Position numbers and translations under genes: made by a program
Shown here: in pieces, positions 33,455 to 44,926 of the stretch
Layout: every line of letters begins with the position of its first letter
Position numbering within the stretch: position 1 is the stretch's first letter
Assembly: GCF_020297055.1 (NCBI RefSeq)
Contig: NZ_JAIXCQ010000001.1
Location: 192,128-256,127 of the forward strand
Reading direction: 5' to 3'
Source of the DNA: Isoptericola luteus
GTDB taxonomy: Bacteria > Actinomycetota > Actinomycetes > Actinomycetales > Cellulomonadaceae
DNA length: 64,000 nt
The notes under the pieces: model-generated
What the model was told of the DNA's origin: nothing
The model's database searches: none
What the model saw: the letters and a program-made list of their open reading frames with translations, nothing else

Positions 33455-35253
33455 TGGAGACCGGGTGGTTCGCAGCAGCGACCGAGGGTAGCGACGTCGG
33501 CCGGCAGGCCCGGGGCGTCGACTGGTCGCGCACGCCGCTCGGTCACCCGGACTCGTGGCCGGTGGCGCTGCGGCACGCCGTGCGGCTGTGCTACTCGACG
33601 CGATTCCCCGTGATGCTGGTGTGGGGCCCGGATCTCACGCTGATCTACAACGACGGCCATCGGAACATGCTCGGCACGGACAAGCACCCCCATGCCCTGG
33701 GGGCGCCGGCCCGCGTGGTCTGGCAGGAGATCTGGTCCGAGGTCGGCCCCCTGTTCGACCTGGTGCTGTCCAGCGGACAACCGACGTGGAGTCGTGACCT
33801 GCCGCTCCTGATGCGCCGGTCGGGGTTCGACGAGGAGACGTTCTTCACGTTCTCGTACAGCCCGCTCCTGGACGACGACGGCCGGATCGCGGGCGTGCTC
33901 GACATCGCGACCGAGACCACGCAGGAGGTCGTGAACCAGCGGCGCCTCGTCACCGTCGGCGAGCTCCACGCCACGCTCCCCACCACCTACTCGGACCTGC
34001 GGACGTTCGCAAAGCCTGCGATCGACGTGTTCTCCCAGAGCGCCGACATCTCCCGGGCCGTGCTCTACGACGTCGGGAACCCGCCCCGGGTCCTGCTCGG
34101 GACGGGGCGGGAGCCGGACCGGCGCGAGGCCGCCCTGGTCGCCCGCGCGCTCGAGACCGGCGCACGTCAGATCGTCGACGGCATCGTGGTCAAGCCCATC
34201 CGGACCGACCGGCGCCGAGGCCTCATGGGCGTGCTCGTCCTGTACGGGACCGCGCTGCGGCCCTGGGACAGGGCGTACGAGCGCTTCCTGTCCGGCCTCG
34301 CCTCGACGTTCGCCGCGACGCTGCGGGACGTCGTGCGCCGCAGCCAGGACGCCGAGGCGCTGCGCCGTCGTGCCGCCCGATCGGAGGAGGAGTCCGCCCG
34401 CGCCCGCGAGGTGTCCCTGGCGCTGCAGCGCGCGGTGCTCACGGACCCGCCCGAGCTGGACGACCTCGAGGTGGTCGTGCACTACCAGCCGGCGGCGCTC
34501 GAGCGTGACATCGGTGGCGACTGGTACGACGCGTTCGTCACGCCGGACGGTGCGACCACGCTGGTCATCGGCGACGTGGTCGGTCACGACCTGGAGGCGG
34601 CCGTCGCGATGGGGCAGCTGCGCGCGCTCGTGCGCGCCATCGGGTACGACAGCCTGGCCACGCCCGCCCGCGTCCTGGAGCGGGTCGACAACGCGGTGCA
34701 GGGCCTCCGCCTCAGCAGCGCGGCGACCGCCACGGTGCTCGTCGCCCGGGTGGAGCAGACCACCGAGCAGGAGGGCCGCGACGTCCGGACGGTGCGCTGG
34801 GCGAGCGCGGGTCACCTGCCCCCGGTCCTGATCCGCGCCGACGGCACGGTGGAGATGCTGAGCATCCGCAACGACCTCGTCCTGGGGCTGATCGCCGAGA
34901 CCGAGCGCACGGACCACACCGTCGAGATCGGTCCCGGTGACACGCTCGCCCTCTACACGGACGGGCTCGTCGAACGGCGGGACGTCGGGCTGCGCGACCG
35001 GCTGCAGGAGCTCTCGCGGGTGCTCGAGGGGACGCAGGACGTCGCCCTGGGCGACGTCCTGGATTCGACGCTGTCCCGCATGCTCCCCGACGCGGTCGAC
35101 GACGACATCGCGGTCGTGGCGGTCCGGGTCTCCCCGCAGCCGTCAGCCGCGGCGGTTCACCCGCAGGATCTCCTCCTGGTACGGGGCGACGACGGTCGGC
35201 GAGACGCGGCAGTCGAGCATCAGGAACTGGCGTTCCGCGACGGGCGTGGCTGA
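33454..35253 (+). CDS. PAS/GAF-containing SpoIIE-type serine phosphatase
   Basis: A 599-residue signalling protein. Residues 20-145 form a PAS-like domain (GVDWSRTPLGHPDSWPVALRHA, PVMLVWGPDLTLIYND), common at the start of these phosphatases. A GAF-like domain (about 165-290) follows. The PP2C/SpoIIE domain (about 330-570) has metal-binding DIGGDWYDAF, VIGDVVGHDLEAAVAMGQLR, SAGHLPPVLI and LYTDGLVERR. These enzymes usually dephosphorylate anti-sigma-factor antagonists in partner-switching stress pathways. The 3' end overlaps the convergent ThDP-enzyme gene by 111 bases; the conserved part ends at VVAVRVSP, so the tail is probably read-through to the first stop. Confidence 0.88.
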   Translation: METGWFAAATEGSDVGRQARGVDWSRTPLGHPDSWPVALRHAVRLCYSTRFPVMLVWGPDLTLIYNDGHRNMLGTDKHPHALGAPARVVWQEIWSEVGPLFDLVLSSGQPTWSRDLPLLMRRSGFDEETFFTFSYSPLLDDDGRIAGVLDIATETTQEVVNQRRLVTVGELHATLPTTYSDLRTFAKPAIDVFSQSADISRAVLYDVGNPPRVLLGTGREPDRREAALVARALETGARQIVDGIVVKPIRTDRRRGLMGVLVLYGTALRPWDRAYERFLSGLASTFAATLRDVVRRSQDAEALRRRAARSEEESARAREVSLALQRAVLTDPPELDDLEVVVHYQPAALERDIGGDWYDAFVTPDGATTLVIGDVVGHDLEAAVAMGQLRALVRAIGYDSLATPARVLERVDNAVQGLRLSSAATATVLVARVEQTTEQEGRDVRTVRWASAGHLPPVLIRADGTVEMLSIRNDLVLGLIAETERTDHTVEIGPGDTLALYTDGLVERRDVGLRDRLQELSRVLEGTQDVALGDVLDSTLSRMLPDAVDDDIAVVAVRVSPQPSAAAVHPQDLLLVRGDDGRRDAAVEHQELAFRDGRG

Positions 35254-36831
35254 CCAGGTCGCGAGCTGGTCGAGATCGGCGAGAGTGCGGACGGCGACGC
35301 CCTCCGCACCGACGGCGGCGGCCAGCGCGGCGAAGTCCGTCTCGGGGATGCGCATGGGCTCCTCGGTGATCCCCTGGCGCCCGTACACGTGCACCTCGGC
35401 GCCGTAGACGGTGTCGTTCCACACGACCGCGACGCCGCGCCCGCGAGCGGTGCGCACGGCGGTCTCGAGGTCGGACAGCGCCATCAGCCCGCCGCCGTCG
35501 CCGGTGGTGAGCACGACGGTGGCGTCGGGGAGCGCGGCGGCCGCACCCGGGACGCTGGGGAAGCCCAGCCCGATCGACTGGTAGGCGGTGCCGACCATCA
35601 TCATCCGGTCGGGGGACGCGACGGGCCAGTACATGTTGGCCCAGCCGATGAAGTGGCCGCCGTCGGAGACGACGACCCGGTCGGTCGGCAGCAGCCCGGC
35701 AAGCCGGTGCGCGACGGCGCGCGGGTCGAGGCGCCCGTCGGCGGCGAGGCCGTCCGCCGGCCCTGTCTCGTACGCGCGCGCCGCGGCGACGTCCACGGAC
35801 TCCCGCCACCCTGACGGGCTCGCCCCCAGGGACCGGAGCTCGTCGACGAGCGCGCGTGCCACGAGCGCCGCGTCGCCGCGGACGTACCCACCGACGTGCC
35901 GGTGGGTCGCGGTCGGCGCGACGTCGACCTGGACGACGCGCGTGCCCGGTGCGAACAGGTCGCCGAACCGCATCGTGAACTGGTTCAGCGACGCCCCGAG
36001 CACGACCGCGACGTCGGCATGGCGCACCAGCTCCATCGCGCCGTCGGCCCCGAAACCGCCGGCGACGCCGAGGTCGAAGCGGTCCTGCGGGAACACGCCG
36101 CGGCCCAGGGCCGTGGTGGCGGTCAGGGCGCCGGTCGCGTCGGCGAGCTCGCCGAGCGCCTCGCCGGCCCCCGCGAGCCATGCGCCCCGGCCCGCGAGCA
36201 GCAGCGGGCGCTCGGCACCGGCCAGCGCGCGCGCCAGCTCGGCGATGGCGGCGGCGTCGAACGGGCCCGCCGGGGCCAGCGGCGCGGGCAGCGCCGGGGC
36301 CGGGGCGGGCGGCACCTCGCCCGCCTCGAGCGCCGCGACGTCGTACGGGATGGCCAGCACCACGGGCACGCGGTACGTGAGGGAGTGCTCGATGGCGATC
36401 ACGGTCGTGGCGGCGGCGTCCGTGCGGCCCACGGTGTACGTGCGGGCACCGACGGCCGCCGCGAGCGCGATCTGGTCCACGTCCCACGGGCGCGGGCCCG
36501 ACGTCGGCTCGTCGCCGGCGAGCAGCACCAGCGGCACGCGGGCCTGCGCGGCCTCCGCGAGCGCGGTGAGGGTGTTGGTGAATCCCGCGCCGTAGGTGAC
36601 GGTCGCCGCCGCGATGCGGCCCGACGCGCGGAAGTACGCGTCGGCGGCCACGACGCCCCCGGCCTCGTGCCGGACGGCGGTGAACCGCGCGGTCGTCGAG
36701 CGCTCCAGGGCGTCGAGGAACCACGCGTTGCCGTTGCCCATCACGCCGAAGACGTGGTCCACGTGCTGGGCGAGCGTGCGGGCGACGTGGGCGGACACGT
36801 GGGTGGGTACGTGGGTGGGTACAGCGGGCAC
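35143..36831 (-). CDS. ThDP-dependent enzyme, acetolactate-synthase-like
   Basis: A 562-residue three-domain ThDP enzyme. The pyrimidine domain has the glutamate in AVRHEAGGVVAADAYF. The central domain follows, and the PP domain carries GDGGGLMALSDLETAVR with Asn in VVWNDTVYG. The fold is that of acetolactate synthase, benzoylformate decarboxylase and related enzymes. The reaction is not assigned. GTG 36831 is chosen because GGAG lies 6 bases upstream; longer frames run to 36990 without one. The first 16 residues come from a 12-base tandem repeat (GTACCCACCCAC). The gene sits behind the UvrA paralogue on the same strand, 188 bases away. Confidence 0.8.
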   Translation of the reverse strand: MPAVPTHVPTHVSAHVARTLAQHVDHVFGVMGNGNAWFLDALERSTTARFTAVRHEAGGVVAADAYFRASGRIAAATVTYGAGFTNTLTALAEAAQARVPLVLLAGDEPTSGPRPWDVDQIALAAAVGARTYTVGRTDAAATTVIAIEHSLTYRVPVVLAIPYDVAALEAGEVPPAPAPALPAPLAPAGPFDAAAIAELARALAGAERPLLLAGRGAWLAGAGEALGELADATGALTATTALGRGVFPQDRFDLGVAGGFGADGAMELVRHADVAVVLGASLNQFTMRFGDLFAPGTRVVQVDVAPTATHRHVGGYVRGDAALVARALVDELRSLGASPSGWRESVDVAAARAYETGPADGLAADGRLDPRAVAHRLAGLLPTDRVVVSDGGHFIGWANMYWPVASPDRMMMVGTAYQSIGLGFPSVPGAAAALPDATVVLTTGDGGGLMALSDLETAVRTARGRGVAVVWNDTVYGAEVHVYGRQGITEEPMRIPETDFAALAAAVGAEGVAVRTLADLDQLATWSATPVAERQFLMLDCRVSPTVVAPYQEEILRVNRRG

Positions 36832-37019
36832 GAGGAGCTCCAGGGGACAGAGACGGATGAGTGGCAGTCCGTATGTGTCCCGCACGAGCCCGGCGCCGGT
36901 CGGTGAAGCGACCGGGCCCGCCGTGCGCCCCTTTTTCGAGCGCGGGCGGCACGTGTCCGCCTCGACACCGGGGAGCATAGCCCGAAGCACGGATGCCGTG
37001 GTGAGGCGGCGTGGCGCCC

Positions 37020-39413
<2,394 letters not shown>

Positions 39414-39483
39414 GTGGGCATCTCCTTCGAGTGGGGCGGCGCGGGCGCGCCGTGGACACAGGGGTGGGTCGGCCTCGTCGCGG

Positions 39484-40071
39484 TCACACGCGGGCGAGCG
39501 GCAGGTGCGGCGGGTCCGGGAGCGCGACGTCGATCGCGTCCCCGGGGCGGATCGTCCCGCCGCGCGACACGATCCCCATCACCCCGGCGAGCCGCTCGAC
39601 CTCGCCGTCGTCCCGGCGGCGCAGGACCTGCTTGAGCAGGCCCGGCCGGAAGTCGTTGATCTGCTGGCACGGATTGCGGAGCCCGGTGAGGGTCACCACC
39701 GCCTCGCCGACGGTCAGCCGCGTGCCGACGGGCAGCGCGAGCAGGTCGATCCCGCGGGTGGTGACGTTCTCCCCGAGGTCACCGGGAACCAGGGAGTACC
39801 CGGCCGCGGCGAGCCGGTCGAAGAGCTCGGCGTGGATGAGGTGCACCTGGCGCAGGTTCGGCTGCGACGGGTCGGCGGCCACCCGGCTGAGGTGCTGCAC
39901 GGTGACCCCGGCGTGGGCGTCGCCCTCCACGCCCACGCCCTCGACGAGCAGGACTCGCTCGATCGCCGGCTTGCTGAAGCCGTGCTCGCCGCTGACCTGC
40001 ACGGACACGACGCGGCCGGCCTGCGGTCCGGTCGTCGGCGAGGGGAGGTTCGAGGGCTCCGTGACGGTCAC
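39484..40071 (-). CDS. MOSC-domain protein
   Basis: A 195-residue protein with the MOSC fold (molybdenum-cofactor sulfurase C-terminal domain). Conserved pieces are VGVEGDAHAG, NLRQVHLIHAELFDRL, VPGDLGENVTTRGIDL, and the Cys in LRNPCQQINDF. These bind molybdenum cofactor or act in YiiM-like N-hydroxy-purine detoxification. GTG 40071 has GAAGGAG upstream. It shares the strand with the UvrA paralogue (71-base gap). The 40072-40317 gap upstream holds only a doubtful short frame. Confidence 0.88.
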   Translation of the reverse strand: MTVTEPSNLPSPTTGPQAGRVVSVQVSGEHGFSKPAIERVLLVEGVGVEGDAHAGVTVQHLSRVAADPSQPNLRQVHLIHAELFDRLAAAGYSLVPGDLGENVTTRGIDLLALPVGTRLTVGEAVVTLTGLRNPCQQINDFRPGLLKQVLRRRDDGEVERLAGVMGIVSRGGTIRPGDAIDVALPDPPHLPLARV

Positions 40072-40317
40072 GGCGTTCTCCTTCGGTCGGGGTGCGGTCA
40101 GCCGGGAGGCTCGGCACGAGCCTCGTCGATGCGCCGGCCCCGTGTCGAGACCCGCCCGGCACCGGCGAGCACAAGCTCGGCCCGCCCGGCCGCCGGCACC
40201 TCGAGGCCCGGGTCGTGCCCGGCCGGTCCGCCGCCTGCCCGGGGCCTCGCGTCGTCACCGGCGTCCACCCGCGGCATGGTGCTTCGGGTGAGCCGGGGGA
40301 GCCCGGGGACGCACACG

Positions 40318-40800
40318 TCAGGCCTCCACCGGGACGAGCCGGACCACCGGGTAGCGCCGCTCGCTCTTGCGCTGGTGCTTGTCGATGGTCGGTGCGGCGG
40401 CCGCGATGCCGGGCCAGACGCGCGCCCGCTCGGCGTCGTCGAGCACGTGCGCCGTCACCGGGACCACCCCGGTGCCGTGCACCTCGACGGCGGCCCGCTC
40501 AGGCGCGGCGACGAGGTTGGCGAACCAGCCGGGGTGGCGGCTGCCGCCGCCGGAGGCGACGACCAGGCGCCCGCCCTCGCCGTCGTCGAACCAGGCGAGC
40601 GGGTTCTCCCTGACCTCGCCGGTGCGGCGTCCGACGGTGTGCAGGACCAGCAGCTCCATCCCCATCATCCGACCGCCCTTGCGGCGGATCTTGGTGGCGG
40701 TGCTGGCGTTCGCGCGGCGCTGGATCCACAGGGAGAGCGCGCCGGGGGTGCCCTTCGGTCGGCGCGGCCGCGCCGTGGCGGTGGGGTCGACGGACGCCAT
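40318..40800 (-). CDS. Deazaflavin (F420)-dependent nitroreductase-family oxidoreductase
   Basis: A 160-residue split-barrel protein of the DDN/FDOR family. LLVLHTVGRRTGEVRENPLAWF and VVASGGGSRHPGWFANLVA are the signature strands for F420 or lipid binding. ATG 40800 starts 5 bases after the stop of the VOC gene, as the third gene of an AraC-VOC-DDN operon. Lys/Arg near the N terminus (RRANASTATKIRRKGG) could contact the membrane or cofactor. Substrates range from quinones to nitro compounds. Confidence 0.85.
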   Translation of the reverse strand: MASVDPTATARPRRPKGTPGALSLWIQRRANASTATKIRRKGGRMMGMELLVLHTVGRRTGEVRENPLAWFDDGEGGRLVVASGGGSRHPGWFANLVAAPERAAVEVHGTGVVPVTAHVLDDAERARVWPGIAAAAPTIDKHQRKSERRYPVVRLVPVEA

Positions 40801-40805
40801 CGTGA

Positions 40806-41216
40806 TCACCGGACCTCGTCGATGCGGACCATGTTGCCCGCGGGGTCGCGGAACGCGCAGTCGCGCACGCCCCACGGCTGCTCCGTGGGCTCGGAGACCA
40901 CCTCGGCGTCGGCGGCCTGGAGCTTGGCGAAGGCGCCGTCCAGGTCCTTCGTGCCGAGGATGATCGACTGGTAGCTGCCCTTGGCCATGAGCTCGACGAT
41001 GGTGCGGCGCTCGTCGTCGGTGACGCCGGGGTCGGCGGCGGGCGGGGTGAGGACGAGCCGGACGTCGCGCTGGGCGGGGGAGACGAACGTGAGCCAGCGC
41101 ATGTCGCCGCGGCCCACCTCCTGCACCAGCTCGAAGCCGAGCAGGTCGCGGTAGAAGCCCAGGGAGGCCTCCGGGTCGGTGTGCGGGAGGAACGTGGTGT
41201 GAATGGTGATGTCCAT
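40806..41216 (-). CDS. VOC-family (glyoxalase-like) protein
   Basis: A 136-residue protein with two betaalphabeta modules of the vicinal-oxygen-chelate fold: HTTFLPHTDPEASLGFYRDLLGFELV and FRDPAGNMVRIDEVR. Metal ligands may be His/Glu at the strand ends. Function is unassigned; it could be an epimerase, a resistance protein or a ligand-binding protein. ATG 41216 lies 5 bases after the AraC stop. It is the middle gene of the operon. Confidence 0.85.
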   Translation of the reverse strand: MDITIHTTFLPHTDPEASLGFYRDLLGFELVQEVGRGDMRWLTFVSPAQRDVRLVLTPPAADPGVTDDERRTIVELMAKGSYQSIILGTKDLDGAFAKLQAADAEVVSEPTEQPWGVRDCAFRDPAGNMVRIDEVR

Positions 41217-41221
41217 GGACT

Positions 41222-41674
41222 TCACGCTAGGTGGACGCCCGTAGCCGGCGCTTCTCGATTCCTGATCGGTCTGGTGACCTGTTTGGTGACGCACGACGGC
41301 AGCTCCCCCGATCCCGCCGTGCGAGCCCTGCGCGCGTACTCGCTGGGCGCCATCCCGACCAGCTCCGTGAACCGTGTGCTGAACGTGCCGAGCGACGAGC
41401 TGCCGACGGCGAAGCAGACCTCCGTCACGCTGAGGTCGCCGCGGCGCAGCAGCGTCATCGCACGCTCGATCCGGCGCGTCATCAGATAGCTGTACGGCGA
41501 CTCGCCGTACGCCGCGCGGAACTGCCGGCTCAGGTGCCCGGCGGACAGGTGCACGCCGCGCGCGAGCGCCTCGACGTCGAGCGGCTGGGCGAACTCCCGG
41601 TCGATCCGGTCGCGGACGCGGCGCAGGAGCGCGAGGTCGCGCAGGTGCTGGCTCGACGTCGACGCGCTGGTCAC
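41222..41674 (-). CDS. AraC-family regulator, DNA-binding domain only
   Basis: A 150-residue regulator that consists almost only of the two AraC helix-turn-helix motifs (EALARGVHLSAGHLSRQFRAAYGESP; SVTEVCFAVGSSSLGTFSTRFTELVGMAP). No sensory domain precedes them, as in MarA/SoxS-like or VOC-associated regulators. GTG 41674 starts the gene; the longer frame upstream is not conserved. It leads the AraC-VOC-DDN operon and probably controls it. The plus-strand ThuA gene is divergent, 102 bases away. Confidence 0.88.
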   Translation of the reverse strand: MTSASTSSQHLRDLALLRRVRDRIDREFAQPLDVEALARGVHLSAGHLSRQFRAAYGESPYSYLMTRRIERAMTLLRRGDLSVTEVCFAVGSSSLGTFSTRFTELVGMAPSEYARRARTAGSGELPSCVTKQVTRPIRNREAPATGVHLA

Positions 41675-41776
41675 GCCCTCGATCGTTCCACGTCCCGGCC
41701 GTCCGCGCCCTGCGCGGCACGCGACGGCATAGGCTCGTCCCGGCTCAAGACGGTCGACGACGACACAAGGAGACAG

Positions 41777-42475
41777 ATGACGCAGACGAGACGGGCGCTC
41801 GTCGTCCGCGGTGGATGGGACGGGCACTCGCCCGAGGCCACGACGGATCTGTTCATCCCGTTCCTGCGGGCCCACGGGTTCGACGTGCGGGTGGAGACGG
41901 ACAACGAGGTCTACGCCGACTCCGACGTGATGGCGGGCACCGACCTGGTGCTCCAGTGCGTGACGATGTCGACGATCAGCGGACCCGCGCTGGCGGGCCT
42001 GCGGGCGGCCGTCGAGGCCGGCACGGGGCTCGCCGGGTGGCACGGCGGCATCGCGGACTCCTACCGCGACAGCTCGGACTACCTGCAGCTCGTGGGCGGC
42101 CAGTTCGCAACGCACCCGGCCAAGGCCCCGGACGAGCGCGTCGGCGACGGGTCCGACAACTTCCTGCGGCACACGATCGAGATCACCGACCTCGGCCGGG
42201 AGCACCCGATCACGGTGGGCCTCGACGACGTCGAGCTCGTGAGCGAGCAGTACTGGGTGCTGCACGACGACCTCGTCGACGTGCTCGCCACCACCACGCA
42301 CCCGGCGCCGGACTGGCACCCGTGGCACCGGCCCGTGACCTCCCCCGCGGTGTGGACACGGCGGTGGGGCGCCGGGCGCGTGTTCGTCGCGACGCCCGGC
42401 CACTCCTGGGACGTGCTCGAGCACCCGACCATCCGCACCATCGTCCGAAGGGGGCTCCTGTGGGCGAGCCGCTGA
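41777..42475 (+). CDS. ThuA-domain protein
   Basis: A 232-residue protein of the ThuA family, related to class-I glutamine amidotransferases but lacking their Cys nucleophile. Conserved pieces are GGWDGHSPEATT, LVLQCVTMSTISGPALAGLRAAVEAGTGLAGWHGG and VFVATPGHSWDVLEHP. ThuA proteins act in disaccharide use (trehalose and related sugars). ATG 41777 has AAGGAGA upstream. It overlaps the Gfo/Idh gene by 16 bases, the usual partner of ThuA. Confidence 0.88.
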   Translation: MTQTRRALVVRGGWDGHSPEATTDLFIPFLRAHGFDVRVETDNEVYADSDVMAGTDLVLQCVTMSTISGPALAGLRAAVEAGTGLAGWHGGIADSYRDSSDYLQLVGGQFATHPAKAPDERVGDGSDNFLRHTIEITDLGREHPITVGLDDVELVSEQYWVLHDDLVDVLATTTHPAPDWHPWHRPVTSPAVWTRRWGAGRVFVATPGHSWDVLEHPTIRTIVRRGLLWASR

Positions 42476-43611
42476 GCAGGAGCGGCGCCGTGGGCGTCGG
42501 CATCGTCGGCCTGGGGGTCATCTCCCGGCAGTACCTGGACACGCTCACCGGGCACCCCGGAGTGCGCGTCGCCGCCGTCACCGACCTCGACCGGTCGCGG
42601 GCGGAGGCGGTCGCCGCCGGGCTGCCGGGCGCGCGCGTCGCGCACGACCTCGACGCGCTGGTGTCCGACGACGAGGTCGAGGTCGTCCTCGACCTGACGA
42701 CCCCCGGCGTGCACGCGCACGTCGCGAAGGCCTGCGTGGCGGCGGGCGTCGACCGGTACGGGGAGAAGCCGCTGGCGGCCGACCTGGCCGCGTCCCGCGA
42801 GGTGATGGCGACGGCCGCCGCGGCCGGCGTCCGCGTGGGCTGCGCCCCCGACTCCGTGCTCGGCACCGGCGTCCAGACCGCGCGGGCGGCGGTGGCCGAC
42901 GGGCTGATCGGCACGCCGACGTCCGCCGTCGCGACCTGGGTCTCGCCCGGTCACGAGGCCTGGCACCCGCACCCGGACTTCTACTACGCGCTGGGTGGCG
43001 GCCCGCTGCTCGACATGGGGCCGTACTACCTGACGAGTCTCGTGCAGATCCTCGGGCCCGTGGCCTGGGTGCAGGGCGCAGCGTCCCGGTCGCGGGACGT
43101 GCGCACCGTCGGGACCGGCCCGCGCGCGGGGGAGCAGGTGCCCGTCGAGGTCGCGACGCACGTCACCGGAGTGCTCGCCCACACGAGCGGCGCCCTGTCG
43201 ACCGTCACGATGAGCTTCGACGCCGTGGCGTCCCGCTCCCGGCCGATCGAGGTGCACGGCACCGCCGGCTCGCTCGCCGTGCCGGACCCGAACCACTTCG
43301 ACGGCGACGTCGAGCTGCTCCGCGCGGGCTCGTCCGCGTGGGAGGTGCTGCCCCCGAGCGCCGGGTTCGCCGGCGCCGGTCGCGGCGTGGGGCTGCTCGA
43401 GATGGTCGGTGCGGTGGGCCTGGGCGCCGCACCGGCCTCCCCGCGCGCCGGCGGCGACGTGGGCCTCCACGCCATGGAGGTGATGGCGGGCCTGCTCGCG
43501 TCCGCGGACGACGGCCGGCGCGTCGGGCTGACGACGGCGCCCGCCGTCCCGCCGCTTGTGCCGCTCACGCCCGCCGCCTCGTGGCGCCGCACCGGCGAGG
43601 TGGCCCGATGA
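42460..43611 (+). CDS. Gfo/Idh/MocA-family oxidoreductase
   Basis: A 383-residue NAD(P)-dependent sugar-type dehydrogenase. The Rossmann motif is VGIVGLGVISRQYLDTL. The GEKPLAADLAASREVM lysine segment is the family catalytic signature, and PDFYYALGGGPLLDMGPYYL fits the C-terminal domain. It probably oxidises a sugar or inositol compound together with the ThuA partner. GTG 42460 follows GAAGGGGGC and overlaps the ThuA stop. Its stop overlaps the SGNH gene start (ATGA), making a coupled three-gene operon. Confidence 0.88.
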   Translation: MGEPLSRSGAVGVGIVGLGVISRQYLDTLTGHPGVRVAAVTDLDRSRAEAVAAGLPGARVAHDLDALVSDDEVEVVLDLTTPGVHAHVAKACVAAGVDRYGEKPLAADLAASREVMATAAAAGVRVGCAPDSVLGTGVQTARAAVADGLIGTPTSAVATWVSPGHEAWHPHPDFYYALGGGPLLDMGPYYLTSLVQILGPVAWVQGAASRSRDVRTVGTGPRAGEQVPVEVATHVTGVLAHTSGALSTVTMSFDAVASRSRPIEVHGTAGSLAVPDPNHFDGDVELLRAGSSAWEVLPPSAGFAGAGRGVGLLEMVGAVGLGAAPASPRAGGDVGLHAMEVMAGLLASADDGRRVGLTTAPAVPPLVPLTPAASWRRTGEVAR

Positions 43612-44207
43612 CCGGGCCCGCACGCCTCGTCTTCGTCGGGGACTCGATCACGGACGCCGGCCGGGATCGGGACGACGCCGCGTCGCTCGGCGACGGGTAC
43701 GTCAGCCTTGTCGCGCGCGACCTGTCCGACGTCGAGGTCGTCAACCTCGGCGTCGGCGGGGACCGGGCCGTGGACGTCGAGCGCCGCTGGCAGGCCGAGG
43801 TCGCCCCGGCCGCCGCCGACGTGCTCACCGTGTACGTCGGCGTCAACGACACGTGGCGCCGGTACGACAGCGACGACCCCACGAGCGCGGCCGACTTCGA
43901 GGCCACCTACCGCCGCCTGCTGGCCCAGGTCGACGGCGCGACCCGGCTGGTGCTCGTCGAGCCGTTCCTCCTGCCGGTGACCGAGGAGCAGCGCGGCTGG
44001 CTCGCCGACCTCGACCCCAAGCGGGCCGTCGTCGCCCGCCTGGCGGCCGAGCGCGGCGCGGCCCTGGTGCCGCTCCACACGCTGCTCACCGACGCGGCGG
44101 CCGCCGCCGGGGCCGAGGCCCTCGCGCCGGACGGCGTGCACCCCACGTCGGCCGGCGCGCGGCTCATCGCCGACGCGTGGCTCACCGCCTACGGACGCCC
44201 GGCCTGA
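43608..44207 (+). CDS. SGNH/GDSL-family esterase
   Basis: A 199-residue cytoplasmic esterase. Block I is VFVGDSITDAGRD (nucleophile Ser of GDS), block III VYVGVNDTWRRY (Asn of GxND), and block V APDGVHPTSAGARLIA (Asp and His). It lacks a signal peptide. In a ThuA/Gfo-Idh operon it likely removes acetyl or other acyl groups from a sugar. ATG 43608 overlaps the previous stop. The 3' end overlaps the convergent acetyltransferase gene by 19 bases. Confidence 0.9.
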   Translation: MTGPARLVFVGDSITDAGRDRDDAASLGDGYVSLVARDLSDVEVVNLGVGGDRAVDVERRWQAEVAPAAADVLTVYVGVNDTWRRYDSDDPTSAADFEATYRRLLAQVDGATRLVLVEPFLLPVTEEQRGWLADLDPKRAVVARLAAERGAALVPLHTLLTDAAAAAGAEALAPDGVHPTSAGARLIADAWLTAYGRPA

Positions 44208-44752
44208 GCCGCCTCCCACTCGGTGGCGAGCAGGGACCAGACCTCGATGTCGAGACGGTCGCCGCGGTGCAGGTGCTGCGCCCGCAGCACGCCGTCGCGC
44301 CGCATCCCCAGACGCCGCGCGACGGCGATGCTGGCGGTGTTGGCGGCCGCGGCGCGCCACTCGACCCGGTGGATCCCGCGCTCGCGGACGGCCCAGTCGA
44401 TCAGCAGCCGCGTCGCCCGCGTCACCAGGCCGCGGCCCACGGCCGACGGCTCGAGCCAGCAGCCCGCCTCGGCGGTGCCCTGGCCCAGGTCCATCGTGCG
44501 GAACAGGACCCCGCCCACCAGGGTGTCGTCCAGCCAGATGCCGTAGACGCGGCCCGTGTCGGTCGCGGCCTTCTCGGCGTACGCCGTCAGGAACGCGCGG
44601 CTCGAGGCCAGGTCGGTCACGGCGTCCGGCAGCCCGACGAACCGCCCGACGAAGTCCCGCCCGCGATCTATGTGCGTGAGCAGCTCCGCGGCGTGCCACG
44701 GCTCCAGCGGGCGCAGCTCGGCGCCGTCGTCTCCGAGGGATCTCGCGAACAT
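44189..44752 (-). CDS. GNAT-family acetyltransferase, RimJ/RimL type
   Basis: A 187-residue acetyltransferase. The acetyl-CoA loop is around VGRGLVTRATRLLIDW, with the family beta4/beta5 pattern TAEAGCWLEPSAVGRG and HRVEWRAAAANTASIAVARRLGM. The RimJ/L type acetylates protein N termini or small amines. ATG 44752 has GGAGG 5 bases upstream and is preferred to the longer frame. The 173-base gap to the next plus-strand gene has no gene; a -10 for that gene is in it. Confidence 0.88.
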   Translation of the reverse strand: MFARSLGDDGAELRPLEPWHAAELLTHIDRGRDFVGRFVGLPDAVTDLASSRAFLTAYAEKAATDTGRVYGIWLDDTLVGGVLFRTMDLGQGTAEAGCWLEPSAVGRGLVTRATRLLIDWAVRERGIHRVEWRAAAANTASIAVARRLGMRRDGVLRAQHLHRGDRLDIEVWSLLATEWEAAQAGRP

Positions 44753-44913
44753 CGTTCCTCCTGCAGCTCCACGGGGCCGGGGTACCGGTGCGCCGGATTC
44801 TGCCACCCGTGCCGACGCCACGGGCCACGGGCCTGCACCCGGCCGGGGTGCCGCGGGCGGGCGGGCGGCCGCGCGTCACACCGGGAACGACCTGGACCAC
44901 CCCCGCGCACGCC

Positions 44914-44926
44914 TAGTCTGGTCGGG
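44914..44926 (+). promoter_or_regulatory. Probable -10 for leaderless CopD-CtaG transcript
   Basis: TAGTCT (44914-44919) is 6 bases before the GTG at 44926, and no Shine-Dalgarno is present. TAGNNT-type -10s with this spacing mark leaderless genes in actinobacteria. Confidence 0.45.

Noticed and set aside
40098-40316. 72-residue minus-strand frame between the MOSC and deazaflavin-reductase genes
   Set aside because: Composition is Arg/Pro/Gly-rich like noncoding frames, no ribosome-binding site and no recognisable motif.
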